A DNA stretch of 37,575 nt from Longimicrobiales bacterium (GCA_028279425.1 JANQNV010000189.1:1-37575), one strand, 5' to 3'; shown: positions 22,458-33,442, counted from the stretch's first letter. The notes: a model not told the origin generated them from the sequence alone. Numbers and translations: made by a program.

Positions 22458-23512
22458 AGGATCGACGGCGCGAGGACGCGAAATCGGTCCCGAAGCGCCT
22501 CGCCATCCAACCCCACTCCGATCAAGACCGCTACGGAGTCGAACTTGCCGCGCTGAAGGATCGGGAACAGTTCGACCGAGTCCGGGCGGTCGGTCCTCTG
22601 GAAGTACACGGGTAGATCTCGAGGCGCCAAACGGGCGACGCCCTTCACGCGGATGACCTCCGTCGGGAGCGACTGGAGCAGTTCGCGAAACTCGGCCTCG
22701 TCGATGGGCGCCGGTAGCGCGATCTCGAGACTCGAAAAGTGGTGCTGGGCCGCATGGTCGTGATGCGCGTCGTCATGGTACGCGTGGTGGTGCCCAGTGG
22801 GCTCGGCTCGACCCAGCGCTGCATCGTCCTTGGCGTGTCCACCGGCGTCGAAGCGTCGCGGCGGCAGCGAGGAGGCACTCGACCGTAGCTCCGATATGAT
22901 CCCGACGAGATCGTGCACATCGACGGGAGTGGCGCGGGGAGCCACGGCTCGAAGCGACTCGAGCTTCGCCGACTTCTCTTCCTCGGGCACCGAGTCCCAA
23001 CGGGTGAGGCGCAGATACCGAGCGGTTTGCGCCTGGACGCGCTCGACACGACCCCCGATTCCTCGATCGCCCCAACGGTCCGCGTCGATCACGGTGATCT
23101 GCACGGGCGGGGTGAACCGAGCCGCCCGACGGTCGGCGGTGAGCAACTCGATCAATTCAGCCGTGTCGGCCGTCCCATTCGCCTCGATCAGCATGATGCG
23201 GTCGGGGCCGCCCTCCGCCGCGGCGAGTGCCGCCATGAGTTCGTCCTGCGAACCACAACAGATGCATGTACCCGAGATGGGTGTGACGACCCCCGGGTCG
23301 GCCCCGAGCGACGCGGCGTCGATCGTCGCATTCTCGTAGTCGTTGAGGATCACGTGGGGGCGCAGACCCGCCCCTTCGAGGCGCGGGAGAACCGCGCGAA
23401 TCAACGTGGTCTTCCCTGCCCCGAGAAAGCCCGCAATGAGAAACAGCGGGATCGCGCTCGTGCGCTGCGCCGCGTCCGCACCCTCGGCCCGGGCGGACGT
23501 GGCTCTGGTCAC
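22454..23512 (-). CDS. COG0523 (CobW-like) zinc-chaperone GTPase
   Basis: A 352-residue G3E GTPase. Walker A is GFLGAGKTT (28-36), the metal-binding CxCC is C83-I-C85-C86, and EANGTAD (110-116) is the switch II region. A His-rich linker (241-258, HHHAYHDD and HHDH) separates it from the C-terminal CobW domain. Members with CxCC deliver zinc to client proteins when zinc is scarce (ZNG1, YciC, ZagA types). The guanine-specificity motif, usually NKxD, reads TRWD at 170-173, an oddity. The GTG start overlaps the stop of the DksA-like gene, so the two are coupled. Confidence 0.9.
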   Translation of the reverse strand: MTRATSARAEGADAAQRTSAIPLFLIAGFLGAGKTTLIRAVLPRLEGAGLRPHVILNDYENATIDAASLGADPGVVTPISGTCICCGSQDELMAALAAAEGGPDRIMLIEANGTADTAELIELLTADRRAARFTPPVQITVIDADRWGDRGIGGRVERVQAQTARYLRLTRWDSVPEEEKSAKLESLRAVAPRATPVDVHDLVGIISELRSSASSLPPRRFDAGGHAKDDAALGRAEPTGHHHAYHDDAHHDHAAQHHFSSLEIALPAPIDEAEFRELLQSLPTEVIRVKGVARLAPRDLPVYFQRTDRPDSVELFPILQRGKFDSVAVLIGVGLDGEALRDRFRVLAPSIL

Positions 23513-23907
23513 GCGTCGCCGTCCTCCTCGAGCGTGCGCTTGTGCTCGATGCAGTACCGCGCGTGGGGCAGCGCATCCAGGCGTTCGAAGGCGATCGGCG
23601 CTCCGGTGGCCTGGCAGAGGCCGAAGGTATCTGGGGACGTACGCAACCGGTGGAGCGCCTCCTCGACGCGGTAGAGATAGCGTCCCTCTTTCGTCGCAAA
23701 CAAGGCCGCCTTCTCGCGTTCCTGCGCCTCGGTGCCCTGGTCCGCCATATGGTCACGGTAGCCCGCGAGCTCGGAATTTCCTTCCTCACGGTCGAGGCGG
23801 GCTTGCCGCTCCCACAGTCCCAAGGCCCGCAGCGACCGCTTCCGCTCCTGGAGCAGACGGCCTTCGAGGTGTTGGAGTTGGTCGGGCGTAAGTACGGGCT
23901 TTGCCAT
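23509..23907 (-). CDS. DksA/TraR-family protein with altered zinc finger
   Basis: A 132-residue protein with an N-terminal coiled coil and a C-terminal finger. DksA has four zinc-binding Cys; here the pattern is C98-X2-T101-X17-C119-X2-H122. This closely matches Pseudomonas DksA2 (C-X2-T-X17-C-X2-A), which folds without zinc and replaces DksA when zinc is scarce. The same role is likely, supported by coupling to a COG0523 gene and by a Fur-family gene nearby. The acidic coiled-coil tip seen in DksA is only partly recognisable (DHMADQGTEAQ). The ATG at 23907 is chosen; GTG 23934 is an alternative. Confidence 0.87.
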   Translation of the reverse strand: MAKPVLTPDQLQHLEGRLLQERKRSLRALGLWERQARLDREEGNSELAGYRDHMADQGTEAQEREKAALFATKEGRYLYRVEEALHRLRTSPDTFGLCQATGAPIAFERLDALPHARYCIEHKRTLEEDGDA

Positions 23908-24056
23908 CGCAAACTGGTCGTAAGGGGATATCACGGATAGTCACGAAAGATAACGCGAACATCGTCTCAATACCCAGTCCACTACTGCTTCAGTCGTGCG
24001 ACAGGCACTTCAACGCCCACGAATGGGGCGAGGGGGATTCCAGATTCGGGGGCCCT

Positions 24057-24533
24057 TCACACCGAGCCGTCGAACATCCATCCCATGATCCACCACCGTG
24101 CTCCGTCGTGGAACAGGGTGATGCTGTTCACCCCGGTGGTGAAGGGCTCGCCCCCCTCGGTACGAGCCGAGGCATAGCTGCTCCACACGTGGACCATGTT
24201 GCCGGAGCGCCTCACTTCGCGCCCTGTCTCCCACTCCCAGAATCCCGCAGCGCGCGGACCGTTGTCACCGTGATAGTCGTCGAGACTCATCACGTTGACG
24301 ACGGGGGCACCGGCATCGTCGACACCGGCGATCGCCACCCACGCATCGGGGTGGTGCAGCGTGCGATCCCGCTCGGCGTCGGGCACCTCACCCGCCGGTC
24401 CCGAGACGACCTCGTAGTACGCTGCGAGGATCCCGTCGATGGACGAGACGTCCGCCTCGCGAGCCGTCTGAGCCGAGAGGGGTAGACCGCCGAGCAGGAG
24501 GGGCAGGGCAAATCGAAGGATCGTTGCACGCAT
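24057..24533 (-). CDS. Secreted NTF2/SnoaL-like protein
   Basis: A 158-residue protein with signal peptide ILRFALPLLLGGLPLSA, cleaved near residue 20. The mature domain looks like the NTF2/SnoaL cone fold: a first helix (DVSSIDGILAAYYEVVSG), WEWETGREVRRSGNMVHVWSSY (in two parts) and a closing strand pair (SITLFHDGARWWIMGWMF). Such domains bind small molecules or act as enzymes of widely varied chemistry, so no function is assigned. The ATG at 24533 opens the signal peptide directly. It stands alone on the minus strand between the DksA-like gene and the TPR gene. Confidence 0.8.
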   Translation of the reverse strand: MRATILRFALPLLLGGLPLSAQTAREADVSSIDGILAAYYEVVSGPAGEVPDAERDRTLHHPDAWVAIAGVDDAGAPVVNVMSLDDYHGDNGPRAAGFWEWETGREVRRSGNMVHVWSSYASARTEGGEPFTTGVNSITLFHDGARWWIMGWMFDGSV

Positions 24534-24679
24534 GAGAAGGCTCGCGGTTGGCATGAATCAGGGCGGGCGGGTACGCCACCACGCAATGGGCACAGCGGCC
24601 GGGATTCTGGCGGCTCGACGCGCGCGACGCCACGTTTCGGCCCCGATCGACCCGGTTCGAGTCCCGCACCCCACCCGCG

Positions 24680-25228
24680 ATGTCGGTGTTTTCTTCCTTC
24701 GGCGACGACGTGCTGCGCGCCGTCCGAGAGCGGCGTCTATCCGACGCGGAACGGCTGCTTCGCGACGCGCTCGACGCCTCGAAGCAGCAGGGACATGGGC
24801 GGGTGGTCGTGCAGGCATACCGGGCGCTCGCCGACGTAGCTTCACAGCGAGACGATCGGGCGGCAGCCCTCGGCCTCTACCGAGAGGCCGTCCACGTCGC
24901 ACGCACCCTCGACGCGCCTCGGGTACTCGCCCACACGGTCCGCCATGAGGGTGATCTCCTGCGACGCGCCGGGCGTTTCGCGGACGCATGGTCGCGCTAT
25001 GAAGAGGCACTCGGCCTCTACCGCGATCACGCCGGCACGCCGCCGGGAGAGCTGGCCAACGCGGTGCGACCCGCGGCGCTGACCCTCGAAGCCCTCGGTG
25101 AGCCCTCCGGAGCCGCCGCCCTCTGGCGCGAGGCGCGCGACCTTTACGCCGAGGTAGACCTCACGGAGGGGGCCGAAGAGGCCGAGGCCGCGCTCGCTCG
25201 CCTCACCGACACCCGCGCGGGACCCTGA
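24680..25228 (+). CDS. Tetratricopeptide-repeat protein
   Basis: A 182-residue all-helical protein with about four TPR units: residues about 14-37 (RRLSDAERLLRDALDAS), 44-70 (ALADVASQRDDRAAALGLYREA), 84-110 (EGDLLRRAGRFADAWSRYEEAL) and 130-165. There is no signal peptide or membrane segment, so it is probably a cytosolic scaffold. No partner can be named. It ends next to a fragment of a LuxR-type helix-turn-helix gene on the opposite strand, overlapping it by 26 bases. Confidence 0.78.
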   Translation: MSVFSSFGDDVLRAVRERRLSDAERLLRDALDASKQQGHGRVVVQAYRALADVASQRDDRAAALGLYREAVHVARTLDAPRVLAHTVRHEGDLLRRAGRFADAWSRYEEALGLYRDHAGTPPGELANAVRPAALTLEALGEPSGAAALWREARDLYAEVDLTEGAEEAEAALARLTDTRAGP

Positions 25229-25385
25229 CGAAGCATCCTCCAACCAGAAGCAGCTGCCCCTCGCGTACCAGGTCGGTGAGCTCGTCGCGAGACCCGATCT
25301 CGAGCTTTCGGTAGATGTTGCTCAGGTGAGTCGTCACCGTGCGCGTGGAGATGTCGAGCCGGCGGGCTACCGCCTCGTTGCTCAT
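25203..25385 (-). pseudogene. LuxR-type HTH remnant
   Basis: A 60-codon frame encoding MSNEAVARRLDISTRTVT followed by THLSNIYRKLEIGSRDEL, the second half of a LuxR/GerE helix-turn-helix. The first helix (normally LTPREREVL) and any receiver domain are missing upstream, where the frame continues only as TWADR preceded by Gly/Ala/Trp-rich sequence. It is best read as the 3' remnant of a response-regulator-type gene. A stand-alone mini-HTH protein is conceivable but lacks a complete fold. Confidence 0.6.
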
Positions 25386-25504
25386 CCGGTCGGCCCACGT
25401 TCCTCCCCACGCGCGGCCGAACGAGTCGGGGGGAGACGGTCGTCATGGATCGAGGCGAGCCTTCGCGCCATCTTTGACGGCCGGACTCCCTCCACCCCGA
25501 TCCG

Positions 25505-25984
25505 ATGACGAACATGAACTGGGATGCGATCGGAGCGGTCGGCGAAATCGTCGGCGCGCTCGCCGTTGTGGTATCGGTACTGTACCTCGCGATCCAGGTG
25601 CGCAGTCAGGTACGTGAGGCTCAACTCCAGGCCATCCACGAGGTCTCGGACGGCTTTCGCGAAGGGATCGCCGCCACATTTCTGGACCCCGCGCTCGCCG
25701 AGCTGTTCGTGCTCGGCAAGGACGACCACGCGTTGCTCGACGACGTGCAGCGAGTGCAGTTCATCGCGTTGATGCAGCGCAACTATCGGGTGTGGGAGGA
25801 TGCCTTCTACCAGAGGCGCGAGGGGCGCCTCGACGAACCTCTGTGGCGCTCGATGGAACGGCAGTACTCGGCCCTCCTTCACTGGCCCGGGATGCAGTGG
25901 GCGTGGAGCATTCGGCGCGACTTCTTCACGCCCGACTTCCGCCGCTACGTCGACGACCTCGAGCCGGGCCCGCACCCACTGTAG
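25505..25984 (+). CDS. Single-TM hypothetical protein
   Basis: A 159-residue protein with one N-terminal membrane helix (IVGALAVVVSVLYLAIQV, about 14-31) and a long helical cytosolic part containing QRVQFIALMQRNYRVWEDAFYQ, in the 75-100 region. This layout is common in a family of uncharacterised bacterial proteins that start WDAIGAVGEIVGALAVV. No enzymatic motif is visible. It lies 10 bases from the convergent aldo/keto reductase gene. Confidence 0.78.
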   Translation: MTNMNWDAIGAVGEIVGALAVVVSVLYLAIQVRSQVREAQLQAIHEVSDGFREGIAATFLDPALAELFVLGKDDHALLDDVQRVQFIALMQRNYRVWEDAFYQRREGRLDEPLWRSMERQYSALLHWPGMQWAWSIRRDFFTPDFRRYVDDLEPGPHPL

Positions 25985-25993
25985 GGGCCCGCC

Positions 25994-26974
25994 TCAGAGG
26001 TTCAACATTCGCATCGCGAACTCCGGGTACCGCAGGCCCGCGGTCGCTCCGAGCGGGATGACGCCGTCGAGACGTGCCACCTCGTCGCTCGTCAGCTCGA
26101 CGTCGGCGGAAGCCGCGTTTTCGTCGAGACGATGGATCTTTCGGGTTCCCGGGATCGTCACGGTGTGGGGAGCTTTGGCGAGGATCCAGGCCAGCGCCAA
26201 CTGAGCCGGGGTCACCCCCTTGGCTTCGGCGATCCTCCCCACCTCTTCGACCAGCTCGAGGTTCTTGGCGAAGTTCTCCCCCTGGAAGCGTTCGTTGGTT
26301 CGCCGGAAGTCGTGCTCGTCCAGGTCGTCTACGCTGCGGATCGCCCCCGAAAGGAAGCCGCGTCCCAGGGGGCTGTAGGCCACGAAGGTGATCCCCAACT
26401 CCGCGGTGAGCGCGAGAAGCTCCACCTCCGGATCTCGCGTCCACAGGGAGTACTCGGTCTGGAGGGCCGAAATCGGATGCACCGCGTGCGCGCGGCGAAT
26501 CGTGGCCGGTGCCGCCTCCGACATGCCGAGGTATCTGACCTTCCCCTCTTCGACGAGCCGCGACATCTCCCCCACGGTGTCTTCGATCGGGGTATCGGGG
26601 TCGACCCGATGCTGGTAGTAGAGGTCGATCGTTTCGATGCCGAGCCGCCTCAGGCTCCCCTCGGCCTGACGCCGCACGTACTCGGGCCGCCCGTCGATGC
26701 CCTCGAACGAGCCACCTTCGCCGCGAACCACCCCGAACTTCGTCGCTACGAAGGCCTGGTCACGGCGTCCGCGGAGAGCTTCGCCGAGCAGCTCCTCGTT
26801 GTGACCGCTTCCGTACATGTCGGCGGTATCGAGCAGGTTGACGCCCGTATCGAGGGCGTGGTGAATCACGGCGATGCTCTGGGAGCGATCCGATGCTCCG
26901 TAGAACTCCGACATCCCCATGAGTCCAAGACCAACGGCGGAGACCTGGGCCCGGCCAATGGTACGTTGCTTCAT
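25994..26974 (-). CDS. Aldo/keto reductase
   Basis: A 326-residue (beta/alpha)8 NADPH-dependent oxidoreductase that reduces aldehydes and ketones. The catalytic tetrad is D49 (LDTA), Y54 (DMYG), K79 (ATKFG) and the His of YYQHR near residue 120. NADPH-binding residues lie in [15 protein letters not shown]. It is most like the AKR13/YajO-type enzymes. The gene is divergent from an AraC regulator at 27155 that is typical of such pairs, where a reactive-aldehyde signal induces the reductase; that control is inferred. Confidence 0.94.
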   Translation of the reverse strand: MKQRTIGRAQVSAVGLGLMGMSEFYGASDRSQSIAVIHHALDTGVNLLDTADMYGSGHNEELLGEALRGRRDQAFVATKFGVVRGEGGSFEGIDGRPEYVRRQAEGSLRRLGIETIDLYYQHRVDPDTPIEDTVGEMSRLVEEGKVRYLGMSEAAPATIRRAHAVHPISALQTEYSLWTRDPEVELLALTAELGITFVAYSPLGRGFLSGAIRSVDDLDEHDFRRTNERFQGENFAKNLELVEEVGRIAEAKGVTPAQLALAWILAKAPHTVTIPGTRKIHRLDENAASADVELTSDEVARLDGVIPLGATAGLRYPEFAMRMLNL

Positions 26975-26995
26975 CCGTCCTCCCGTGCTGAGTCG

Positions 26996-27017
26996 TATTC
27001 CTGGCTACCAGGATACG
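26996..27017. repeat. Inverted repeat in the reductase/AraC intergenic region
   Basis: GTAT-T-CCTGG (26996-27005) pairs with CCAGG-ATAC (27009-27017) around CTA, with one unpaired base. It is 22 bases upstream of the reductase start and could be a binding site controlling it. Confidence 0.35.
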
Positions 27018-27101
27018 GGTGGGAGTACGTCGCCCGAATACACGATGCTGCGACGTATTTGCCCAATGCTCCGGACGTCGGGGCTTTAGGCTATTTCAGG
27101 G

Positions 27102-27119
27102 CCACGATCGTGGTATGAT
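27102..27119 (+). promoter_or_regulatory. 12-bp palindrome abutting a -10 element
   Basis: CCACGATCGTGG at 27102-27113 is a perfect palindrome, and TATGAT at 27114-27119 immediately follows it, a good -10 for the AraC gene starting at 27155. No strong -35 is visible, which fits an activated or repressed promoter with a bound regulator in the -35/-10 spacer. Confidence 0.45.
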
Positions 27120-27154
27120 ACTCCGGGTTGAGACGGAATTGACCGAGATTCGAC

Positions 27155-28072
27155 ATGGACCGCACGACCTCGCTGGCACAGCTGACCCGACACATCGCTC
27201 GCCGCGCAACCGTGCCCGGCCGGACGCCCACCGCCATTCCGGGGGTTCAGGTCTTTCGGGCAGACGCCCCGAGTCCGATCCGCTGCATGATCTACCATCC
27301 CTGCGTGATCATCGTGGCGCAGGGGCGGAAGCGCGCGCGGGTGGGTGATACCGACTTCGACTACAGCCCCGCTCGGTATCTCGTGTTGCCGGTGTCTCTA
27401 CCGATCAACGCACAGGTGCTCGACGCGACACCCGAGCGACCCTTTCTCTCGTTCGCCATCGACGTCGAACCGGCGCTCCTCGGCGACCTCGCCTCCGAAC
27501 TCGATCCCCGCGACGCGGGGCCCGTCGAGCCACAGCGCGGAATCGCCGTTTCCGAGACCACCGAGGCGCTCCTCGATGCCTCGGTGCGCCTTATGGCCTG
27601 CCTGGACTCCCCCAACGATTGCCGAATCCTGGCGCCGCAGATCAAGCGCGAGATCCTCTACCGTGTCCTCCTCGGACCCCAGGGCCGACTCCTGCGGGGC
27701 GTGGGATCACGCGACTCCCGAATCGGCCAGGTCGCGCAGTCGCTCGCGCTGATGCACTCCGACTTCGCCCGTCCCATCGACGTCGCCGAGCTCGCCCGCG
27801 CGGCCCACATGAGCGCTTCGACCTTCTTCGAGGCCTTCAAGACGATCACCTCGTATTCGCCGCTCCAGTACCTGAAGGAGATTCGCCTGAACCGCGCGCG
27901 CCAACTGCTGCTGTGGGAGGGCGCCAGCGCCAAACAGGCCGCGCGCCAGGTGGGATACCGGTCGCTCTCGCAGTTCAGCCGGGAATTCAAGCGCCGATTC
28001 GGGCGACCACCGCGCGAGGAGCGCTCCTGGGCGGTCGCTGCCGGAGAGATGACGGGGCCGCGCCCCTACTGA
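27155..28072 (+). CDS. AraC-family regulator (AraC_N type)
   Basis: A 305-residue regulator. Residues about 25-170 form the AraC_N domain, recognisable from CMIYHPCVIIVAQGRKRA and YLVLPVSLPINAQV, as in E. coli YqhC. The C-terminal HTH region has IDVAELARAAHMSASTFFEAFK and QAARQVGYRSLSQFSREFKRRFG (each in two parts). YqhC-type proteins activate neighbouring aldehyde reductases, which matches the divergent aldo/keto reductase. C44 and C50 in the AraC_N domain could sense electrophiles, as suggested for that group; this is inference. Confidence 0.92.
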   Translation: MDRTTSLAQLTRHIARRATVPGRTPTAIPGVQVFRADAPSPIRCMIYHPCVIIVAQGRKRARVGDTDFDYSPARYLVLPVSLPINAQVLDATPERPFLSFAIDVEPALLGDLASELDPRDAGPVEPQRGIAVSETTEALLDASVRLMACLDSPNDCRILAPQIKREILYRVLLGPQGRLLRGVGSRDSRIGQVAQSLALMHSDFARPIDVAELARAAHMSASTFFEAFKTITSYSPLQYLKEIRLNRARQLLLWEGASAKQAARQVGYRSLSQFSREFKRRFGRPPREERSWAVAAGEMTGPRPY

Positions 28073-28109
28073 AAGGGGCCGCCCTCCACCTCGCGATCGG
28101 AGCTCGGGG

Positions 28110-28913
28110 CTACGACACCAGATCGTAGAGAAGGCGGTAGTAGCCGGACCGCTCGGGGTCGCTCTCGATTCCGTAGCTGTGCAGGAAGAGATCCTCGAAT
28201 CCCGGACCGAGATTCCAGGTGAGGCTCCACGTCGCCACGGCCAGATCCCACCAACGGTCGGCCACCCCGAGCTCACCGAGATCGAGCACGCCCGACGGCC
28301 GCCAGTCGTCCAGTACGATGTTGGGCAGGCAGAAATCCCCGTGACAGACCACCAGGTCCTCCCGCGCCGGTCGGGTCGCGTACAGGAACTCCAACGCCGA
28401 CGCCGGCGAGTGATGACGGAACTCGGTGTGGAAGTCGCGCTCAGGCACCACCGCTCCCGCCTCGACCCGGCGCCGGGCATGGTCCAGCGCCGTCGCGAGC
28501 CGAGAGTCGAAGGGGCATTCGGCGGCAGGCACGTCGTGAAGCTCGCGCAACGTCGACGCGAGGGTGCGAACGAGACGGGGCGCGTCGCTCCGCCAGCTCG
28601 GGTGCGAGGCATCGCGCCCCGCGAGCGCCTCGGTGAGGAGCCACTCGCCGCGATCGAACCGCCCGACCTCCACGACGACCGGCGCCGACACGTACCGGCC
28701 GGCCCATCGCACGCGCTCGGCTTCCGAGGCCAGGGTCGGGTAGCTGCCCTCGGCCGCGAGCTTCAGGAAGCGAACCGCCCCACCGGGCGCCTCGAGCCGA
28801 TAGGTGATGTTCGGCGCCGCGTACTGATAGGCCACCATCACCTTCCACCCCTCGTGCCGCGAGAGAATCGCGGCGGGCGGCGCGAAGCTACCCGGCTGGG
28901 CGGTGGACGGCAC
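28110..28913 (-). CDS. Aminoglycoside 3'-phosphotransferase-like kinase
   Basis: A 267-residue kinase of the APH(3')/choline-kinase fold. The Brenner motif HGDFCLPNIVLDD carries the catalytic Asp and the Mg-binding Asn, and VLDLGELGVADRWWDLA supplies the second Mg-binding Asp in a context very close to APH(3') enzymes. The length (about 265) also matches. The N-lobe lysine may be that of FLKLAAEG. The drug spectrum, or another small-molecule substrate, cannot be told from sequence. The GTG start overlaps the TonB stop by one base, so the two are cotranscribed, which is unusual for a resistance gene. Confidence 0.87.
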   Translation of the reverse strand: MPSTAQPGSFAPPAAILSRHEGWKVMVAYQYAAPNITYRLEAPGGAVRFLKLAAEGSYPTLASEAERVRWAGRYVSAPVVVEVGRFDRGEWLLTEALAGRDASHPSWRSDAPRLVRTLASTLRELHDVPAAECPFDSRLATALDHARRRVEAGAVVPERDFHTEFRHHSPASALEFLYATRPAREDLVVCHGDFCLPNIVLDDWRPSGVLDLGELGVADRWWDLAVATWSLTWNLGPGFEDLFLHSYGIESDPERSGYYRLLYDLVS

Positions 28914-29593
28914 TACCGCACCTCGAACCGGATCGGAAAGATCACCCAGACCGATACCGCGGTCTCGCGATTGAGAGCCGGTGTGAACCGCATGACGTCG
29001 GCAACCTCCTGCGCCGCCGAATCGAGTTGATCGTATCCCGACGTCTCTTCGACCCGAGTCTCCAGCACTCGGCCCCGGTCGTCGATGTGGAAGGCCACGC
29101 GCACTGTGCCTCCGATGCCGGCGTTCTTAAGCACCGAAGGGTACTCGCGGTCGAGGGCGCGGGCCACCTCGTCGCGATTGGTGATCGTCGGCGCGACGGT
29201 GAAAGGTGTGAAGCCGATCCCCGACTGCACACCCGCATCATCAGCCGCCGTCGGGGGAGGAGGAGGAGCCTGTGTGGGAGCCTCCCAGTCCTGGCGCTCG
29301 ATGGTGATGTCCGGCGACACGTCCGACGACGAGATCACCGGGGCCGCCGGCCGGGAGATTTCTTCGGGGGCCGGCGGGAGATCGACCTCGGGCAGCTCGA
29401 GCATCTCGAGTTCGTCGACGACCGAGGCGATCTCCGCGGCCGTCATCGTCGGCCATGCCTGGAGGACGGCGAAGTGCACCGCGACGGCGACGATCATCGA
29501 CGACCAGAAGCGGTCCTGCCACCCCGCCTTCAGCCGATCATTGGCGCTTTCTCGCCTCGGTACTGGCGCAGCGGACGGTGTGGTTCGGCTCAT
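28913..29593 (-). CDS. TonB-family energy transducer
   Basis: A 226-residue protein with a cytosolic N-terminus, one membrane helix (FWSSMIVAVAVHFAVLQAW, about 29-47), an acidic Pro-rich periplasmic linker (LPEVDLPPAPEEISRPAAP and a later run of Pro) and a C-terminal TonB domain (VRVAFHIDDRGRVLETRVEETSGYDQLDSAA, in pieces). It would transmit the proton-motive force to outer-membrane receptors, so the host should have an outer membrane. No receptor or exbBD gene is next to it. The ATG at 29593 follows GAGGGGG closely; an upstream in-frame ATG at 29644 is less likely. Confidence 0.88.
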   Translation of the reverse strand: MSRTTPSAAPVPRRESANDRLKAGWQDRFWSSMIVAVAVHFAVLQAWPTMTAAEIASVVDELEMLELPEVDLPPAPEEISRPAAPVISSSDVSPDITIERQDWEAPTQAPPPPPTAADDAGVQSGIGFTPFTVAPTITNRDEVARALDREYPSVLKNAGIGGTVRVAFHIDDRGRVLETRVEETSGYDQLDSAAQEVADVMRFTPALNRETAVSVWVIFPIRFEVR

Positions 29594-29670
29594 CGGATCC
29601 CCCTCGACTCGAGTGAACGGTCGGCTTCGCGCCGTATCCGCCATGAGATACGAGGGGGATCCCGGAGGGG

Positions 29671-30813
29671 TTACGAGCGACGGATATCGATGCCGTGACG
29701 AGCCAATTCCCCGATGTACGCTTCGGCAGGCATGGCCTCGTCGGGAGTCCGCACGCCCTTCTCGGTCACCCGCCCGTCGACCTGCATCAGCGCTGTGACG
29801 GCCAGCGAGTACCCGGTGGTACGCATCATGGCGGTGACCCCGTGTTCGGCGTCGTAGTAGTCGAGCAGATCGAACCGTACCCGACCGGCTGCACCCTCGT
29901 TGGACCCCTCCACTTCGACCCGGAGAGCCACGAGGTCGTGACCCCGAGGGTTGCGGAGTCGCGGCGAGACCACGCGGATGAAGAAGTCTCGCGGGGCGAC
30001 GCGATGCCCATCGACATCGATCGGGTCGGTCGCCAGCAGCCCGAGTTCACGTACGGCCTCCATGACCTTCGCGTGGCCCGGATAGCGCAAGGTCTTGTAC
30101 TCCATGTGCGGAATCTGGCCCTGGTATCGGTAGGGCATGGTCGAGATCCCACCCGCCGTGTGAAACGCCTCGAGGGTGCCGACGGGATCGGGAAACTCCA
30201 CGGCCTCGATCTCCGACAAGGCGTTTTTGGGCACGAGCTTCCCGCCCTCCAGCACCACCGACATGGTCGTGTAGTAGTCGAGGACCCCTTCCATCGAGTA
30301 GACGATCTGGTAGTTCAGCGGGGGCCTCGGGTCCTGCGGCAAACCACCGACTCGAATCTTGACGGAGTCGGTCGTGTCGAAGGCGTCGATACCGGCCTGG
30401 GCGAGGATGTTGACCATCCCCGGGGCGAGCCCGCAGTCGGGCATGATGCTCAGCCCGCGCGCGAGCGCCTCGTCGTGGAGCCCGCGCTGCCGCTCGACGA
30501 TTTCGGTGTTTCCCCCCAGATCGCAGTAGTGTGCGCCACACTCCACGGCCAGTTCGGCCATGTCGTAGTTGAAGTAGTAGGGGAGGCCACACACGACGGC
30601 GTCGACCCCCTCCATCACCTCGCGCACGGCCCCGTGATCGGTCGCGTCGAGCGCCACGAAGGTCAGTCGGTCGCCCACGTGGGGCTTGAGGAATGGCCGC
30701 ACATGGGCCGACGCCTGGTCGGCGATGATGACCTTCTCGACGCCCTCGCGCCGAACGAGATCGAAGGCGGCCGCAGAACCCTGCGCGCCACCCCCGAGCA
30801 CGAGAAACCTCAT
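29671..30813 (-). CDS. Saccharopine dehydrogenase-family protein
   Basis: A 380-residue oxidoreductase-fold protein with an N-terminal Rossmann domain (LVLGGGAQGSAAA, about 4-16) and the family region NTEIVERQRGLHDEA / GLAPGMVNILAQAGID. It resembles L-lysine dehydrogenase and saccharopine dehydrogenase relatives that act on amino-acid imines or carboxyl-amino acids. The precise substrate is not identifiable. The gene lies 48 bases downstream of gyrA on the same strand and could share its transcript. Confidence 0.88.
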   Translation of the reverse strand: MRFLVLGGGAQGSAAAFDLVRREGVEKVIIADQASAHVRPFLKPHVGDRLTFVALDATDHGAVREVMEGVDAVVCGLPYYFNYDMAELAVECGAHYCDLGGNTEIVERQRGLHDEALARGLSIMPDCGLAPGMVNILAQAGIDAFDTTDSVKIRVGGLPQDPRPPLNYQIVYSMEGVLDYYTTMSVVLEGGKLVPKNALSEIEAVEFPDPVGTLEAFHTAGGISTMPYRYQGQIPHMEYKTLRYPGHAKVMEAVRELGLLATDPIDVDGHRVAPRDFFIRVVSPRLRNPRGHDLVALRVEVEGSNEGAAGRVRFDLLDYYDAEHGVTAMMRTTGYSLAVTALMQVDGRVTEKGVRTPDEAMPAEAYIGELARHGIDIRRS

Positions 30814-30861
30814 GGTGTCTCCTTGGGAATGCGTGAGCCCGGCCGACGCCGAGCGCGTGGT

Positions 30862-33429
<2,568 letters not shown>

Positions 33430-33442
33430 GGCATCTCCTGGA

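Noticed and set aside
24653..24663. GGTTCGAGTCC resembles a tRNA T-loop.
   Set aside because: The flanking bases do not form the T stem, and no acceptor, D or anticodon arms are found upstream.
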